Assembly: GCA_014380615.1 (NCBI GenBank) | Contig: JACMJM010000002.1 | Span: 62,001-126,000, forward strand | Direction: 5' to 3' | DNA length: 64,000 nt | DNA from: Sphingobacteriaceae bacterium | GTDB lineage: Bacteria > Bacteroidota > Bacteroidia > Sphingobacteriales > Sphingobacteriaceae | Part shown: positions 17,954 through 28,500 of the stretch, piece by piece | Layout: the number at the start of each line of letters is the position of its first letter | How positions within the stretch are numbered: the first letter of the stretch is position 1 | The notes under the pieces: model-generated | What the model was told of the DNA's origin: nothing | Database searches by the model: none | The model's input: the letters and a program-made list of their open reading frames with translations, nothing else | Translations under genes and position numbers: made by a program

Positions 17954-19204
17954 ATGAGCTTTAAAAAGATATTCATTTTACTGGTATTCTTTTGTTTGGC
18001 GGGATCTTCCTTTGGGCAGAGCAGTGCCGAATTAAGGCGTAGAAAGGAAGCTTTGACACGCGAGATCGAGGAATTGAAAAGATCGCAAAATAAAGTATCA
18101 AAAAATAAACGCCTCTCGCTTAAGCAAATAAATGTTTTAAATACCCAAATCCGTTTGCGGGAAGAAAAAATCAGAACCATAAACTCTGAAGTACGACTTC
18201 TAAATAACCAGATTGCCGAGAGTACAAACACCGTACGCTCGTTACAGGCGCAGCTCGATAAGCTCAAAAAAGCCTACGCCGGCATGGTGTTGTTCGCTTT
18301 CAGAAACCAGAATTCTTACGGAAAGCTGATGTTTGTATTTGCATCAGAAAACTTTAACCAGGCTTATAAACGATTAAAATACCTGCAGCAGTTTGGAGAT
18401 TATCGAAAAAAGCAGGCCCGCTATATTCAGGAAACCCAGAAGGAGCTTGGGATGAAAATTGTGGAGTTGGATCAAAACAAAAAGCAAAAAAGCAATCTCC
18501 TTCACAGCCAGGAGAATGAAAAGGTTACGCTGGGCAAAGAAAAGAGAAACCAGGCGGTAGAGCTTGGGAAGCTAACAAAACAAGAAAAGCAGTTAAGGCA
18601 GGAAGTATCCCGAAAACAAAAAGAGGTAGCTCAATTAAACAGGTCGATTAGTGCGGCTATCAACAGAGAAATTGCCGAGGCCAGGCGCCGTGCCGAAGCC
18701 GAGGCGAAGGCAGAGGCCGCCAGAACCGGAACAACGGTTAAAACAGTGGCAAGCGGCTCGAAAGTACTGGCAGCCACACCAGAAGCGGCTAAACTCTCCG
18801 CAGACTTTCTGGGCAACAGAGGCAGCCTTCCATGGCCGGTTGCCCAGGGCCAGATTGTTGACAGGTTTGGCACGAAGAAAATCGGTAACGTAACTGTGGA
18901 TAATAATGGTATCGACATTCAAACCTCTGAGGGAGCAGGCGTAAGGGCTATTTTTTCGGGTACAGTGAAAGCGGTTCGGCTGTTACCGGGCAGCAGTAAT
19001 TATATGATTCTGATTCAGCACGGAGAATATTTTTCGGTTTATGCGAATATTAGAACCGCAAATGTTTCTACCGGAGAAAAGGTGTCGGTAAAACAAAATA
19101 TCGGATCGGTTATAACCGATCCTGTTGACGGAACTACTCAATTGCATCTCGAAGTTTGGAAAGGTGTAAATCCCACCAACCCGGAAACCTGGCTGGCAAA
19201 CTAA
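17954..19204 (+). CDS. EnvC-like murein hydrolase activator with a degenerate LytM (M23) domain
   Basis: A 416-residue exported protein: signal peptide (FILLVFFCLAGSSFGQ), a long coiled coil (about 22-250, rich in K/E/Q/R) and a C-terminal LytM/M23 fold (about 285-416). The M23 zinc positions are not conserved. The HxxxD motif is NNGIDI, with Asn where His is expected, and the HxH pair reads QLHLEV, with its first His replaced by Gln. This is the EnvC/NlpD pattern, in which the domain activates cell-division amidases rather than cutting peptidoglycan itself. The N-acetylmuramoyl-L-alanine amidase at 55693-56499 could be one client. Confidence 0.88.
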   Translation: MSFKKIFILLVFFCLAGSSFGQSSAELRRRKEALTREIEELKRSQNKVSKNKRLSLKQINVLNTQIRLREEKIRTINSEVRLLNNQIAESTNTVRSLQAQLDKLKKAYAGMVLFAFRNQNSYGKLMFVFASENFNQAYKRLKYLQQFGDYRKKQARYIQETQKELGMKIVELDQNKKQKSNLLHSQENEKVTLGKEKRNQAVELGKLTKQEKQLRQEVSRKQKEVAQLNRSISAAINREIAEARRRAEAEAKAEAARTGTTVKTVASGSKVLAATPEAAKLSADFLGNRGSLPWPVAQGQIVDRFGTKKIGNVTVDNNGIDIQTSEGAGVRAIFSGTVKAVRLLPGSSNYMILIQHGEYFSVYANIRTANVSTGEKVSVKQNIGSVITDPVDGTTQLHLEVWKGVNPTNPETWLAN

Positions 19205-19230
19205 ACCGAAAGAAAATACGTATATATCAG

Positions 19231-19238
19231 TATATTTG
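19231..19238 (+). promoter_or_regulatory. -7 promoter element of the tatA pair
   Basis: TATATTTG matches TAnnTTTG and ends 16 bases before the first ATG of the tatA pair. There is no clear -33 element. Confidence 0.35.
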
Positions 19239-19254
19239 TAAACTTAATTGGTAG

Positions 19255-19533
19255 ATGATGTTGAGTACGATATTTTTATTTCTTAATATGGGCACCCCGG
19301 AAATAATGCTGATAATGTTTGTTGCCCTTTTGCTGTTCGGGGGTAAAAAACTGCCGGAACTGGCGAGAGGATTGGGAAAGGGAATCCGTGAATTTAAAGA
19401 TGCCTCCGACGGTGTAAAGAGAGAAATCCATCGTAACATAAATTCCGTAAGTGATGACATTAACGTTGATGTAACTGAAACAGCCGCATCAGCTCCGGAA
19501 CCACAAACAGATCAGACACAGTCAAAATTATAA
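19255..19533 (+). CDS. tatA: Sec-independent translocase subunit TatA
   Basis: A 92-residue TatA/TatE protein: one N-terminal membrane helix ([20 protein letters not shown], with the FGGKKLPEL hinge), an amphipathic helix ([12 protein letters not shown]) and an acidic disordered tail. TatA forms the pore for folded proteins with twin-arginine signals. Two ATGs are adjacent (19255, 19258); either is possible. A second tatA follows after two bases, and no tatC is nearby. Confidence 0.93.
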   Translation: MMLSTIFLFLNMGTPEIMLIMFVALLLFGGKKLPELARGLGKGIREFKDASDGVKREIHRNINSVSDDINVDVTETAASAPEPQTDQTQSKL

Positions 19534-19535
19534 TC

Positions 19536-19733
19536 ATGGTTTTAAATAGTATTTTTTTAGTTGGCTTGGGAGCCTGGGAGATTGTTGCCATCATAGCGGT
19601 AGTCTTATTATTATTTGGCGGAAAGAAAATCCCCGAATTGATGCGTGGGCTGGGCCGGGGCGTAAAAGAATTTAAAGAAGGTAAAGACGGCGAGCCTTTA
19701 GCAAATAAAGACGCCGAAAGACGCGACGCCTGA
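19536..19733 (+). CDS. tatA: second TatA/TatE paralogue
   Basis: This 65-residue protein repeats the TatA architecture: a membrane helix ([22 protein letters not shown]) and the amphipathic [16 protein letters not shown]. It is shorter than its upstream neighbour and starts two bases after it, so the pair are probably products of a local duplication expressed together. A terminator follows at 19756-19783. Confidence 0.92.
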   Translation: MVLNSIFLVGLGAWEIVAIIAVVLLLFGGKKIPELMRGLGRGVKEFKEGKDGEPLANKDAERRDA

Positions 19734-19755
19734 TTTTTCTCACTAAAGATTTTTT

Positions 19756-19783
19756 AACCTCATTCGTAATGAATGGGGTTTTT
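19756..19783 (+). terminator. intrinsic terminator after the tatA pair
   Basis: AACCTCATTC (19756-19765), loop GTAAT, then GAATGGGGTT (19771-19780) with one G-T pair, followed by TTT and, slightly later, TTTT. The stem is also preceded by TTTTT on the plus strand, which gives A-rich flanks on the reverse. Confidence 0.7.
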
Positions 19784-19849
19784 GCATTTTAAACACGAAT
19801 GAATGAAGCATTTGTGCTATCATTTCACAGAAATACGTATTTTCACGGC

Positions 19850-21289
19850 ATGCACCAGTACACGTCTCTAAGCTCTTTACAACAAGAGATAAAAGAAGGT
19901 AAATTAAAATTAGTTGATGTTGTTGAAGGCTATCTGCAACGTATAGATGAAAAAAAGCATTTGAATGCTTTTCTTGAAGTTTATGGCGATGAGGCCCGAA
20001 TCAAAGCCGCTGAGATTGAGAAAAAAATTCTTGCCGGAACTGCCGGAAAGCTTGGCGGAATGGTGCTGGGTATAAAAGATCTGATTTGCTTTAAAGATCA
20101 CAAGGTTTCTGCCGGATCTAAAATCCTCGAAAACTATAACTCCATTTTTTCTTCAACCGTTGTTGAACGAATTCTTGCCGAAGACGCTATCATAATTGGC
20201 CGTCAGAATTGTGATGAATTCGCTATGGGTGGTTCTAATGAAAACTCATACTTCGGCCCGGTAAAAAATGACGCGGATAATACGAAGGTGCCGGGCGGTT
20301 CCTCCGGAGGATCTGCCGTGGCGGTACAGGCGGGATTATGTATGGCATCATTAGGGACAGATACAGGCGGCTCGGTACGCCAGCCCGCTGCTTTTTGTGG
20401 CGTAATAGGACTTAAACCCACCTACGGAAGAGTTTCGAGACACGGAATTATCGCTTACGCCTCATCATTCGATCAGGTTGGGCCGCTTACCAATTCTGTA
20501 GAAGACGCGGCTTTACTGCTGGAAGTTATCGCCGGACATGATGAACACGATAGCACCTGTTCTACCTTACCTGTACCATCGTATTCCAAACAATTAAATT
20601 CTTCCGGAAAGAAACGCATTGCTTACCTGCCCGAAACCTTGCATAGTGAAGGCCTTGATCCTGAAATAAGAGCCATAACCGAGAGTACAATTAAACGTTT
20701 GATAGAAGAAGGCCATGAGGTTGAACCCATTTCCTTCCCTTATCTTGATTACGTGGTGCCCACATACTATATATTAACCATGGCCGAATCTTCGTCGAAC
20801 CTGGCGCGATTTGATGGCGTACATTACGGTTATCGCAGCCCGAATGCCGTAGATCTGGAAAGCACGTATAAAAAATCCCGTTCAGAAGGTTTCGGCGATG
20901 AAGTAAAGCGCAGAATTCTTTTAGGAACCTTTGTTTTAAGCGCGGGGCATTACGATGCTTTTTATGGCAAGGCTCAAAAGGTTCGCAGGCTTATCAGAGA
21001 AAAAACAGATGAGATACTTGAGAATCATGATTTTATTCTCTTGCCTACAACCCCGGGCCCGGCGTTTGGCATAGGGGAAAAAACCGACGATCCGGTGGTG
21101 ATGTACTTAGCCGATATTTTTACCGTTCAAGCTTCTTTAGCTGGTATTCCGGCAATCTCTTTACCTGTAGGAACCAGTAAAGGAAATTTACCGCTTGGAA
21201 TTCAGCTTATCGGAAAACGATTCGGAGAGGCAGAGTTACTCGCCTTCTCTAAAGATGTTTTGAACGTAACAAAAAAAGAAGTAGTTTAG
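19850..21289 (+). CDS. gatA: Asp-tRNA(Asn)/Glu-tRNA(Gln) amidotransferase subunit A
   Basis: A 479-residue amidase-family subunit with the catalytic Ser-cisSer-Lys triad: lysine in GIKDLICF, the nucleophile region GGSSGGSA and the second serine in GTDTGGSVRQPAAF. It hydrolyses glutamine and passes ammonia to GatB, which amidates misacylated tRNA. The family N-terminus matches the ATG at 19850 (MHQYTSLSSLQQEI). An in-frame upstream ATG at 19799 would add 17 unusual residues. gatB and gatC are not in the window. Confidence 0.95.
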   Translation: MHQYTSLSSLQQEIKEGKLKLVDVVEGYLQRIDEKKHLNAFLEVYGDEARIKAAEIEKKILAGTAGKLGGMVLGIKDLICFKDHKVSAGSKILENYNSIFSSTVVERILAEDAIIIGRQNCDEFAMGGSNENSYFGPVKNDADNTKVPGGSSGGSAVAVQAGLCMASLGTDTGGSVRQPAAFCGVIGLKPTYGRVSRHGIIAYASSFDQVGPLTNSVEDAALLLEVIAGHDEHDSTCSTLPVPSYSKQLNSSGKKRIAYLPETLHSEGLDPEIRAITESTIKRLIEEGHEVEPISFPYLDYVVPTYYILTMAESSSNLARFDGVHYGYRSPNAVDLESTYKKSRSEGFGDEVKRRILLGTFVLSAGHYDAFYGKAQKVRRLIREKTDEILENHDFILLPTTPGPAFGIGEKTDDPVVMYLADIFTVQASLAGIPAISLPVGTSKGNLPLGIQLIGKRFGEAELLAFSKDVLNVTKKEVV

Positions 21290-21335
21290 TAAAAGGTAAA
21301 GTGTTTTAACGGCATTTGCCAGCTAGTAAAAATTG

Positions 21336-22508
21336 ATGAAAAGAGCATTAACCTATACTTTGGTTTTGTTCAGCGGAGTAGGATTATTGGGATTTTCGCT
21401 GGAAACCAAAGCATCAGAGATTAAAAGAATTACCCTTAACAGCCCGACAAAAGTCGACCCTGCCTACCGCCTGACCCTCGAGAATTTACAAAAAACAGTA
21501 CCCCTTACTTATAACGAATCGGTACAAAAGCATATAAACGCTTATGCTTCGCAAAAACATCGGTTTTCAAAAATATTGGGCCTTTCTAAATACTATTTTC
21601 CTATTTACGAGCGTGTTTTTAAGGAAAAAGGCTTACCCGATGAGCTGAAGTATTTGTCGGTGGTAGAATCGTCTTTAAATCCTCACGCTACTTCTTGGGT
21701 TGGCGCAACCGGCCTCTGGCAGTTTTTAGAACCGGTTGGCAAGATTTATGGCTTAACTATAAATGATACGCTTGATGAACGTAAAGATCCGCTATTGGCA
21801 TCCGCCGCCGCGGCAGATTATCTGTTAAAATCTTACGCCATGTATAACGACTGGCTTTTGGCTATAGCCTCATATAACTGCGGCCATAACAATATCCGCT
21901 GGGCCCGTGAAAATGCCGGAGGCGGTAATCTGGATTACTGGGCCATTCGGAAATATTTGCCCGTAGAAACCCAAAACTATGTTCCGGCGTTTATCGCGAC
22001 GGTTTACATCATGAACAATCATAAAAAGCATGGTATATATCCCTCGGAAGCTGGTTTCAATATTTTCACCAATTCACTAACGGTGAATAGAAAAGTGTCT
22101 TTATGGAGCGTTGCCAAAGCTACAAACGTAAATATAGACGTGCTTACGTTACTAAACGCTTCTTATAAAAATCAAATCATCAGCGGAACACCCGGTAAGC
22201 CGAAAAGGCTTATAATACCCGAAATTAAACCTTATATCTACACGGCCCTAAAAGATGAACTCTTAAAATCTGAACCGGTAGAAGGAGATTTGAAACTGGT
22301 TTATATAATACCAGAAAATGAACTTCCGGTAAAAACCACTAAATATGTAGCCCGCGATGTATCTATTGTATACCGTGTACAGGAGGGTGATACGTTAAGT
22401 TCGATTGCCGAAAAGTTTAATAGTACCGAAGAAGAAATAAAAGTTTCTAATAAACTAAAGCATTACTCGGTTAAACCGGGAATGGTGTTAAAGATTATTC
22501 AGGGCTGA
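21336..22508 (+). CDS. MltD-like lytic transglycosylase with LysM domain
   Basis: A 390-residue exported protein. Signal peptide ends near SLETKAS. The SLT domain (about 95-240) has catalytic Glu111 in VVESSLNPHATS, the WVGATGLWQF motif and the AIASYNCGHNN motif. A C-terminal LysM (about 345-390, VQEGDTLSSIAEKF) binds peptidoglycan. It cleaves the MurNAc-GlcNAc bond with anhydro-product formation. The start is the ATG at 21336, one codon after a TTG. Confidence 0.93.
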   Translation: MKRALTYTLVLFSGVGLLGFSLETKASEIKRITLNSPTKVDPAYRLTLENLQKTVPLTYNESVQKHINAYASQKHRFSKILGLSKYYFPIYERVFKEKGLPDELKYLSVVESSLNPHATSWVGATGLWQFLEPVGKIYGLTINDTLDERKDPLLASAAAADYLLKSYAMYNDWLLAIASYNCGHNNIRWARENAGGGNLDYWAIRKYLPVETQNYVPAFIATVYIMNNHKKHGIYPSEAGFNIFTNSLTVNRKVSLWSVAKATNVNIDVLTLLNASYKNQIISGTPGKPKRLIIPEIKPYIYTALKDELLKSEPVEGDLKLVYIIPENELPVKTTKYVARDVSIVYRVQEGDTLSSIAEKFNSTEEEIKVSNKLKHYSVKPGMVLKIIQG

Positions 22509-22651
22509 AGCCAAGGGAGAGGGGCATAACCTAATTTTTAATGTCACAGAACCTCTGAAATTTCTCCTCAGCCAGAAACATTCCATTAATTGCCGCAATT
22601 ACCTCCAAAAGAATTGTAATTTTACCCCTCGCTCACCAACCGGAGTTTTTA

Positions 22652-24970
22652 ATGAGTAAAATAAACAGGAAGCAGGATGCGCTTGACTATCATTCACAGG
22701 GGCGCCCGGGGAAAATTGAAGTTGTACCTACCAAACCTACCAATTCACAGCGAGATCTTACTTTAGCGTATTCGCCCGGCGTAGCCGAGCCATGTTTGCG
22801 CATTGCTGAAAATGTAGATGATGTTTATAAATACACGGCTAAGGGCAACCTTGTTGCGGTTATAAGTAATGGTTCGGCGGTTTTAGGGCTTGGAGATATT
22901 GGCCCCGAAGCCGGTAAGCCTGTAATGGAAGGCAAGGGTTTGCTTTTTAAGATTTTCGCCGACATTGATGTTTTTGACCTCGAACTCAATACCAAGGATG
23001 TTGACGAATTTGTACGGATAGTAAAAGCATTAGAACCCACTTTCGGTGGTATAAATCTGGAAGATATTAAAGCTCCAGAGTGTTTTGAAATAGAACGGCG
23101 CTTAAAAGCGGAAATGAATATTCCGGTAATGCACGACGATCAGCACGGCACAGCGATTATATCAGCGGCGGCACTTTTAAACGCCTGCGAAATCCAAAAA
23201 AAGAAACTCGATAAAGTTAAGATTGTAATAAACGGCGCCGGAGCCGCAGCAATTTCCTGTTCCCGATTATATGTTAGCCTTGGCGCAAAAAAAGAGAACA
23301 TGGTAATGGTTGACAGAAGCGGAGTGATCCGATTTGACCGGGCCAACCTTGATCTGATAAAAGCCGAGTTTGCGACCAATAGAAACATCAGCACGCTGGC
23401 CGAAGCCATGAAAGATTCGGATGTTTTCATCGGATTGTCAACCTCCGATGTATTGAGTCCCGAAATGCTTAAAACCATGGCGCGCAACCCTATAGTTTTC
23501 GCCATGGCAAACCCCAACCCCGAGATAGCCTATGACATTGCGGTTGCTACGCGGAAAGACGTAATAATGGCAACCGGGCGGTCGGATTTTCCCAACCAGG
23601 TGAATAATGTTTTGGGCTTCCCATATATTTTCAGGGGAGCCATGGACGTAAGGGCAACCGGAATTAACGAGGAAATGAAAATCGCGGCGGTAAAAGCAAT
23701 TGCCGACCTGGCTAAAAAGACCGTTCCTGAAGCCGTAAACCTGGCTTATAATAAGAAAAATATAAAATTCGGAAAGGATTACATTATTCCCAAGCCGATG
23801 GACCCCAGGCTTATCACCTCTGTATCACTGGCCGTGGCGAGGGCCGCAATAGACTCAGGCATCGCACGAAAAACAATAACCAACTGGGATAATTATGCGG
23901 AAGAACTAAATCATCGGCTCGGAACAGAAGACGCACTTCTCCGTGGGATCAGCAGCAAGGCCAAGTCAGATCCTAAGTGTATCGTTTTTGCCGAAGCCGA
24001 CCATTATAAAATTTTAAAATCTGCGCAGATAGTGCGTGATGAAGGGATTGCACGTCCGATTTTGCTGGGTAATAAAGAGCGGATAGATCATATAGTTAAA
24101 GAAACAGGGCTTGACTTAGATGGAATGCAGATTATTGATCCTTCGAAAGAAACAGCGAAAATTGAACAGTATGCCCAGTATCTTTATAAAAAAAGACAAC
24201 GGAAAGGCGTTAACCTTTACCAGGCCAGAAAAATGCTTCTCGACCGGAATTATTACGGTGCTTGTATGGTAGAGTTTGGAGAGGCGGACGCTTTAATTTC
24301 TGGTTTAACGAAAGATTACGGTGCTACAGTTAAGCCGGCACTACAGGTTATCGGCACAGAAGAGGGAGTAAACCGTGTGGCCGGGATGTACATGATGCTC
24401 ACTAAAAAGGGCCCCGTGTTTTTTGGCGATACCACCATTAATAAAAATCCGTCTGTCGAAGAATTAGTCGATATAACCATCTTACTTGATAAATCTGTCA
24501 GGAAATTCAACATCATTCCGCGAATAGCAGTATTATCTTATTCGAACTTTGGTTCGAATGAAGATGAAATCCCTGATAAAACCCGTAAAGCGGTGAGTAT
24601 CCTGCATGAAAAATATCCTGAAATTACGGTAGACGGAGAAATGCAGGCAAATTTCGCGATTAATAACTCGCTCTTGAAAGATAACTTTCCTTTTAGTACA
24701 CTTGCAGATGCGCCGGCAAATACACTCGTCTTCCCCAACCTGGAGTCGGGAAACATTGCCTATAAACTATTACAGGAACTAGGTGAAGCTGAGGCTGTAG
24801 GGCCAATTTTACTGGGATTAAATAAGCCGGTACATGTGCTGCAGATGGGAAGTTCGGTGCGTGAAATTGTAAACATGGTTACCATCGCGGTAGTAGACGC
24901 ACAATCAAAGCAGGAAGTGAGTGAGGTAAAAAAACGCCGGGGATTATTTAGAAGAAGAGAAAAAAACTAA
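22652..24970 (+). CDS. maeB: NADP-dependent malic enzyme with phosphotransacetylase-like domain
   Basis: A 772-residue MaeB-type enzyme. The N-terminal malic enzyme domain (about 20-400; [49 protein letters not shown]) oxidatively decarboxylates malate to pyruvate. The C-terminal phosphotransacetylase-like part (about 435-760) is regulatory in this family. Length is normal. A TAATTTTA element about 32 bases upstream may be a promoter. ruvA begins directly after the stop. Confidence 0.95.
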   Translation: MSKINRKQDALDYHSQGRPGKIEVVPTKPTNSQRDLTLAYSPGVAEPCLRIAENVDDVYKYTAKGNLVAVISNGSAVLGLGDIGPEAGKPVMEGKGLLFKIFADIDVFDLELNTKDVDEFVRIVKALEPTFGGINLEDIKAPECFEIERRLKAEMNIPVMHDDQHGTAIISAAALLNACEIQKKKLDKVKIVINGAGAAAISCSRLYVSLGAKKENMVMVDRSGVIRFDRANLDLIKAEFATNRNISTLAEAMKDSDVFIGLSTSDVLSPEMLKTMARNPIVFAMANPNPEIAYDIAVATRKDVIMATGRSDFPNQVNNVLGFPYIFRGAMDVRATGINEEMKIAAVKAIADLAKKTVPEAVNLAYNKKNIKFGKDYIIPKPMDPRLITSVSLAVARAAIDSGIARKTITNWDNYAEELNHRLGTEDALLRGISSKAKSDPKCIVFAEADHYKILKSAQIVRDEGIARPILLGNKERIDHIVKETGLDLDGMQIIDPSKETAKIEQYAQYLYKKRQRKGVNLYQARKMLLDRNYYGACMVEFGEADALISGLTKDYGATVKPALQVIGTEEGVNRVAGMYMMLTKKGPVFFGDTTINKNPSVEELVDITILLDKSVRKFNIIPRIAVLSYSNFGSNEDEIPDKTRKAVSILHEKYPEITVDGEMQANFAINNSLLKDNFPFSTLADAPANTLVFPNLESGNIAYKLLQELGEAEAVGPILLGLNKPVHVLQMGSSVREIVNMVTIAVVDAQSKQEVSEVKKRRGLFRRREKN

Positions 24971-25555
24971 ATGTACGCTTACATAGACGGTAAATTAACC
25001 TTTAAATGCCCCACATTTGTTGTGATTGAGGCTAATGGTGTCGGGTATCAGATCAATATTTCACTTAGTACTTATTCGAAGTTGGATACTACCGAGCGAT
25101 GTAAGCTTTATACCTGGTTACATGTAAAGGAAGACGCGCATACTTTATATGGTTTTGCGGATGAAAGTGAGAAGAGGTTATTTCTCCACCTTATTTCCGT
25201 CGCGGGTATCGGGCCCAATACAGGGAGAATGATTTTATCGTCTGTTACTCCCGATGAGATACAAATAGCTATTGTTAAAGGAGACGTTTCTCAAATGCAG
25301 CGAATTAAAGGTATCGGCCCCAAATCGGCGCAACGTTTAATTCTGGAACTGCAGGATAAATTAAAAAAAGAGGGAATAGAAACGTTTTCGGCCGAGCCGC
25401 AGTATAAAACCGTGAAAGATGAGGCATTATCTGCTCTTGTGATGTTGGGATTCGCGAAAAACCTGGCCGAAAAAACATTAGACAACGCAATAAAAATCTC
25501 GACTGATAGTTTATCTGTTGAACAGTTGATAAAGATTGCCCTTAAAACTTTATAA
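24971..25555 (+). CDS. ruvA: Holliday junction branch migration protein RuvA
   Basis: A 194-residue RuvA: OB-fold N-terminus (MYAYIDGKLTFKCPTFVVIE), two helix-hairpin-helix motifs (SVAGIGPNTGRMILSS, RIKGIGPKSAQRLILEL) and a small C-terminal domain III. It binds Holliday junctions and recruits RuvB. It starts immediately after the malic enzyme stop; sprA begins 24 bases later. ruvB is not in the window. Confidence 0.97.
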   Translation: MYAYIDGKLTFKCPTFVVIEANGVGYQINISLSTYSKLDTTERCKLYTWLHVKEDAHTLYGFADESEKRLFLHLISVAGIGPNTGRMILSSVTPDEIQIAIVKGDVSQMQRIKGIGPKSAQRLILELQDKLKKEGIETFSAEPQYKTVKDEALSALVMLGFAKNLAEKTLDNAIKISTDSLSVEQLIKIALKTL

Positions 25556-25579
25556 TTACAATAAATTTACGCTCTGGCT

Positions 25580-28500
25580 TTGAAAAGTTTACCTGGCTTT
25601 ACCTTATTAAGGATCTGCTGCTGTTTAACCATCATTTTTTCAGGAGAGCTTTTTGCTCAAAATAAGTCTGCGGCCGACAGTCTTAAAATTAAATACCCCT
25701 TTAGCGATTCACGCAACCTTAATTTACGGCCTAAATCATCCATATCTCTTCCTAACCCTTCAAATATTCAGCGAAGCGTAGACTTCGACCCGATAACAAA
25801 AAGGTATATCATCCAAGACAAAATCGGAGATAAGTTGTTTCGCGCTCCACAGTATTTAACAATAGATGAGTATCAGAAGTATGAAAACGATCTGGTAAAG
25901 CGAAATTATTGGAAGCAACTGTCAGACGCTCCGATATCTAAATCGCGCGAGCCTGGATTTATCCCCGCGGTAACCATTAATAATAAATCGTTTGAAAGAA
26001 TTTTTGGTGGTTCTATAATCGATATACGGCCACAAGGTACTGCCGAGTTAACCCTTGCGGGCAGAATCAACAAAAACGAGAATCCTCTTTTTAACGAACG
26101 GCAAAGGAAACAAGGTAATTTTGATTTCGACCAGCGCATTCAGATGAATGTGGTGGGAAATATCGGCGATAAATTGCGGATTACTACCAATTATAATACC
26201 GAGGCATCATTCGACTTTGAGAATCAAATGAAGCTTGATTATACAGGCAGGCCCGATGAAATTATTCAAAAAATTGAAGCGGGAAATGTTAGCCTTCCTC
26301 TAAACTCAACGCTGATTACCGGCAGCCAGGCTCTCTTCGGGTTGAAAACCCAGCTGCAGTTTGGCAGGTTAAATGTTACCAGCATTTTTTCACAACAAAA
26401 ATCGCAGCCTCGCGAAATCACCATCAGTAACGGTTCTCAGCAAAATACATTTAGAATAACGGGCGATAATTACGAGGCTAACAAACACTATTTCCTGGCC
26501 CATTATTTCAGAAATAATTACAACGAGGCCCTAAAAAATATTCCCCTTATCACCTCCAATATTACCATAACCAAGGCCGAAGTTTGGGTAACCAACCGCA
26601 GTAACAGTACGGTTGATTCGCGCGATGTTTTAGCGTTCATAGATCTTGGAGAATATGAGCAGGAGAATTTATATAACAAAACCTATTTTCAGGGCGGCGG
26701 TTCGCGTTTGCCGGCTGGCTTTAGCGGCGACCCAGGGTTTCCACAACAGTCAAATTCTTTACTTCAAAGCATTCCCTCAGCCGCACGTTTAACAAATGAT
26801 AACTCAATAAATACCTATTTCGCTACCGGAACAGATAATTATTCGAAACTTACCTACGCCAGAAAACTAACCGACCGCGAATATACACTTCACCCCCGCC
26901 TTGGCTATATTTCCTTAAATTCTGCCTTAAATGCCGATGAGGTTTTAGCCGTTGCCTTTAGATATAATGTAAACGGGGTTGAATATCAGGTAGGTGAATT
27001 TGCTACCGATGTGTCGGTAGACCCTAATACACCCACTGTACTTTTTGTAAAACTTTTAAAAAATGAAGTATTAAAGCCCAAACTTCCTACCTGGGATTTG
27101 ATGATGAAGAATATTTATTCTTTGGGAGCGTATCAGGTTAGCAGAAACAATTTCAACCTGCAAATTTCAAGGCTTGATGAGGATACGGGTATCGAAAATC
27201 CGGTAATAACCCAGGGGCCGCTAAAAGGAAGACTTTGGATTCAGGCAACCCGCCTCGATACTTTAAATCAGGTTGGCGACGCCAAACCTGACGGTGCTTT
27301 TGATTTTATCGACGGATTGACAATTGATCCTTTAAACGGCCGGATTACCTTTCCTTTAGTAGAACCCTTTGGCAGGGATCTTCGCGGAAAGCTTAATTCT
27401 GACCCCGCGCTTATTAATAAATATGTTTACCAGCCCCTGTACGACTCTACCCGGGTAATCGCCCAGCAATTATTTCCGAAGCTGAACCGATATATTTTAA
27501 AAGGCACCTATCAATCGGAAGTGAGCTCGGAGTTTCAGCTTAACGCCATAAACGTTCCGCCTGGTTCTGTTCAGGTGAGTGCGGGTACGCTTCCTCTTGT
27601 AGAAGGCGCGGATTATACAGTGGACTATAATGCTGGTCGCGTTCGGATCTTAAATCAGGCATTGTTAAACTCCGGGCAGCAGCTGAAAATTAAAATGGAA
27701 AATAATGAGTTGTTCGGATTGCAGCAGCGTTCATTATTCGGCTCGCGATTTGATTACCGGGTAAATCACAAATTAAATCTGGGAGGAACTATCATGAACC
27801 TCACGGAAAGGCCCCTTACACCTAAGATAAATATCGGCGAGGAAGCGATCTCAAATACCATCTGGGGAATGGATGCGAATTACAGTTCGGATTCGAGGTG
27901 GATTACAAAACTGGTAGATAAACTCCCTTTTCTAAGTACAAAAGAGGCCTCATCGATTACGTTTAGCGGAGAATTCGCCAAAATGGTTCCGGGCCATCCT
28001 AAAGCACTTAATTTTGCGGGAAGCAGCAATGGCGCAAGTTACCTGGATGATTTTGAAGGAAGCCGATCAATTATTGATATTAAAAGCCCCATAGGTTGGC
28101 AGCTTTCCGGTACTCCCCAAATGTTCCTTGAGTCTAAGGAAGTTAATAAGCTGGAATATGGTTTTAACCGGGCCCGACTCGCCTTTTATAACATCGATCC
28201 GATCTTTTTTAACCGAAACAATTCGTTAACCCCCGACAATATAAAAAACAATAAGACTGAACAGTCTAATCACTATGTTAGAGAGGTAATAGAGCAGGAA
28301 GTTTTTCCGTTCAAACAATCGTCAACGGGCCAGCCACTTACCCTTCCCACATTCGATCTGGCTTTTTACCCGACACTTCGCGGCCCTTATAATTATACTA
28401 CTAACGGCGTAAATGCCGACGGTACCTTAAATAACCCGCGAAACCGCTGGGGCGGGATATTCCGTAGGATAGAAAGCACAGATTTTGAGGCCCTTAATAT

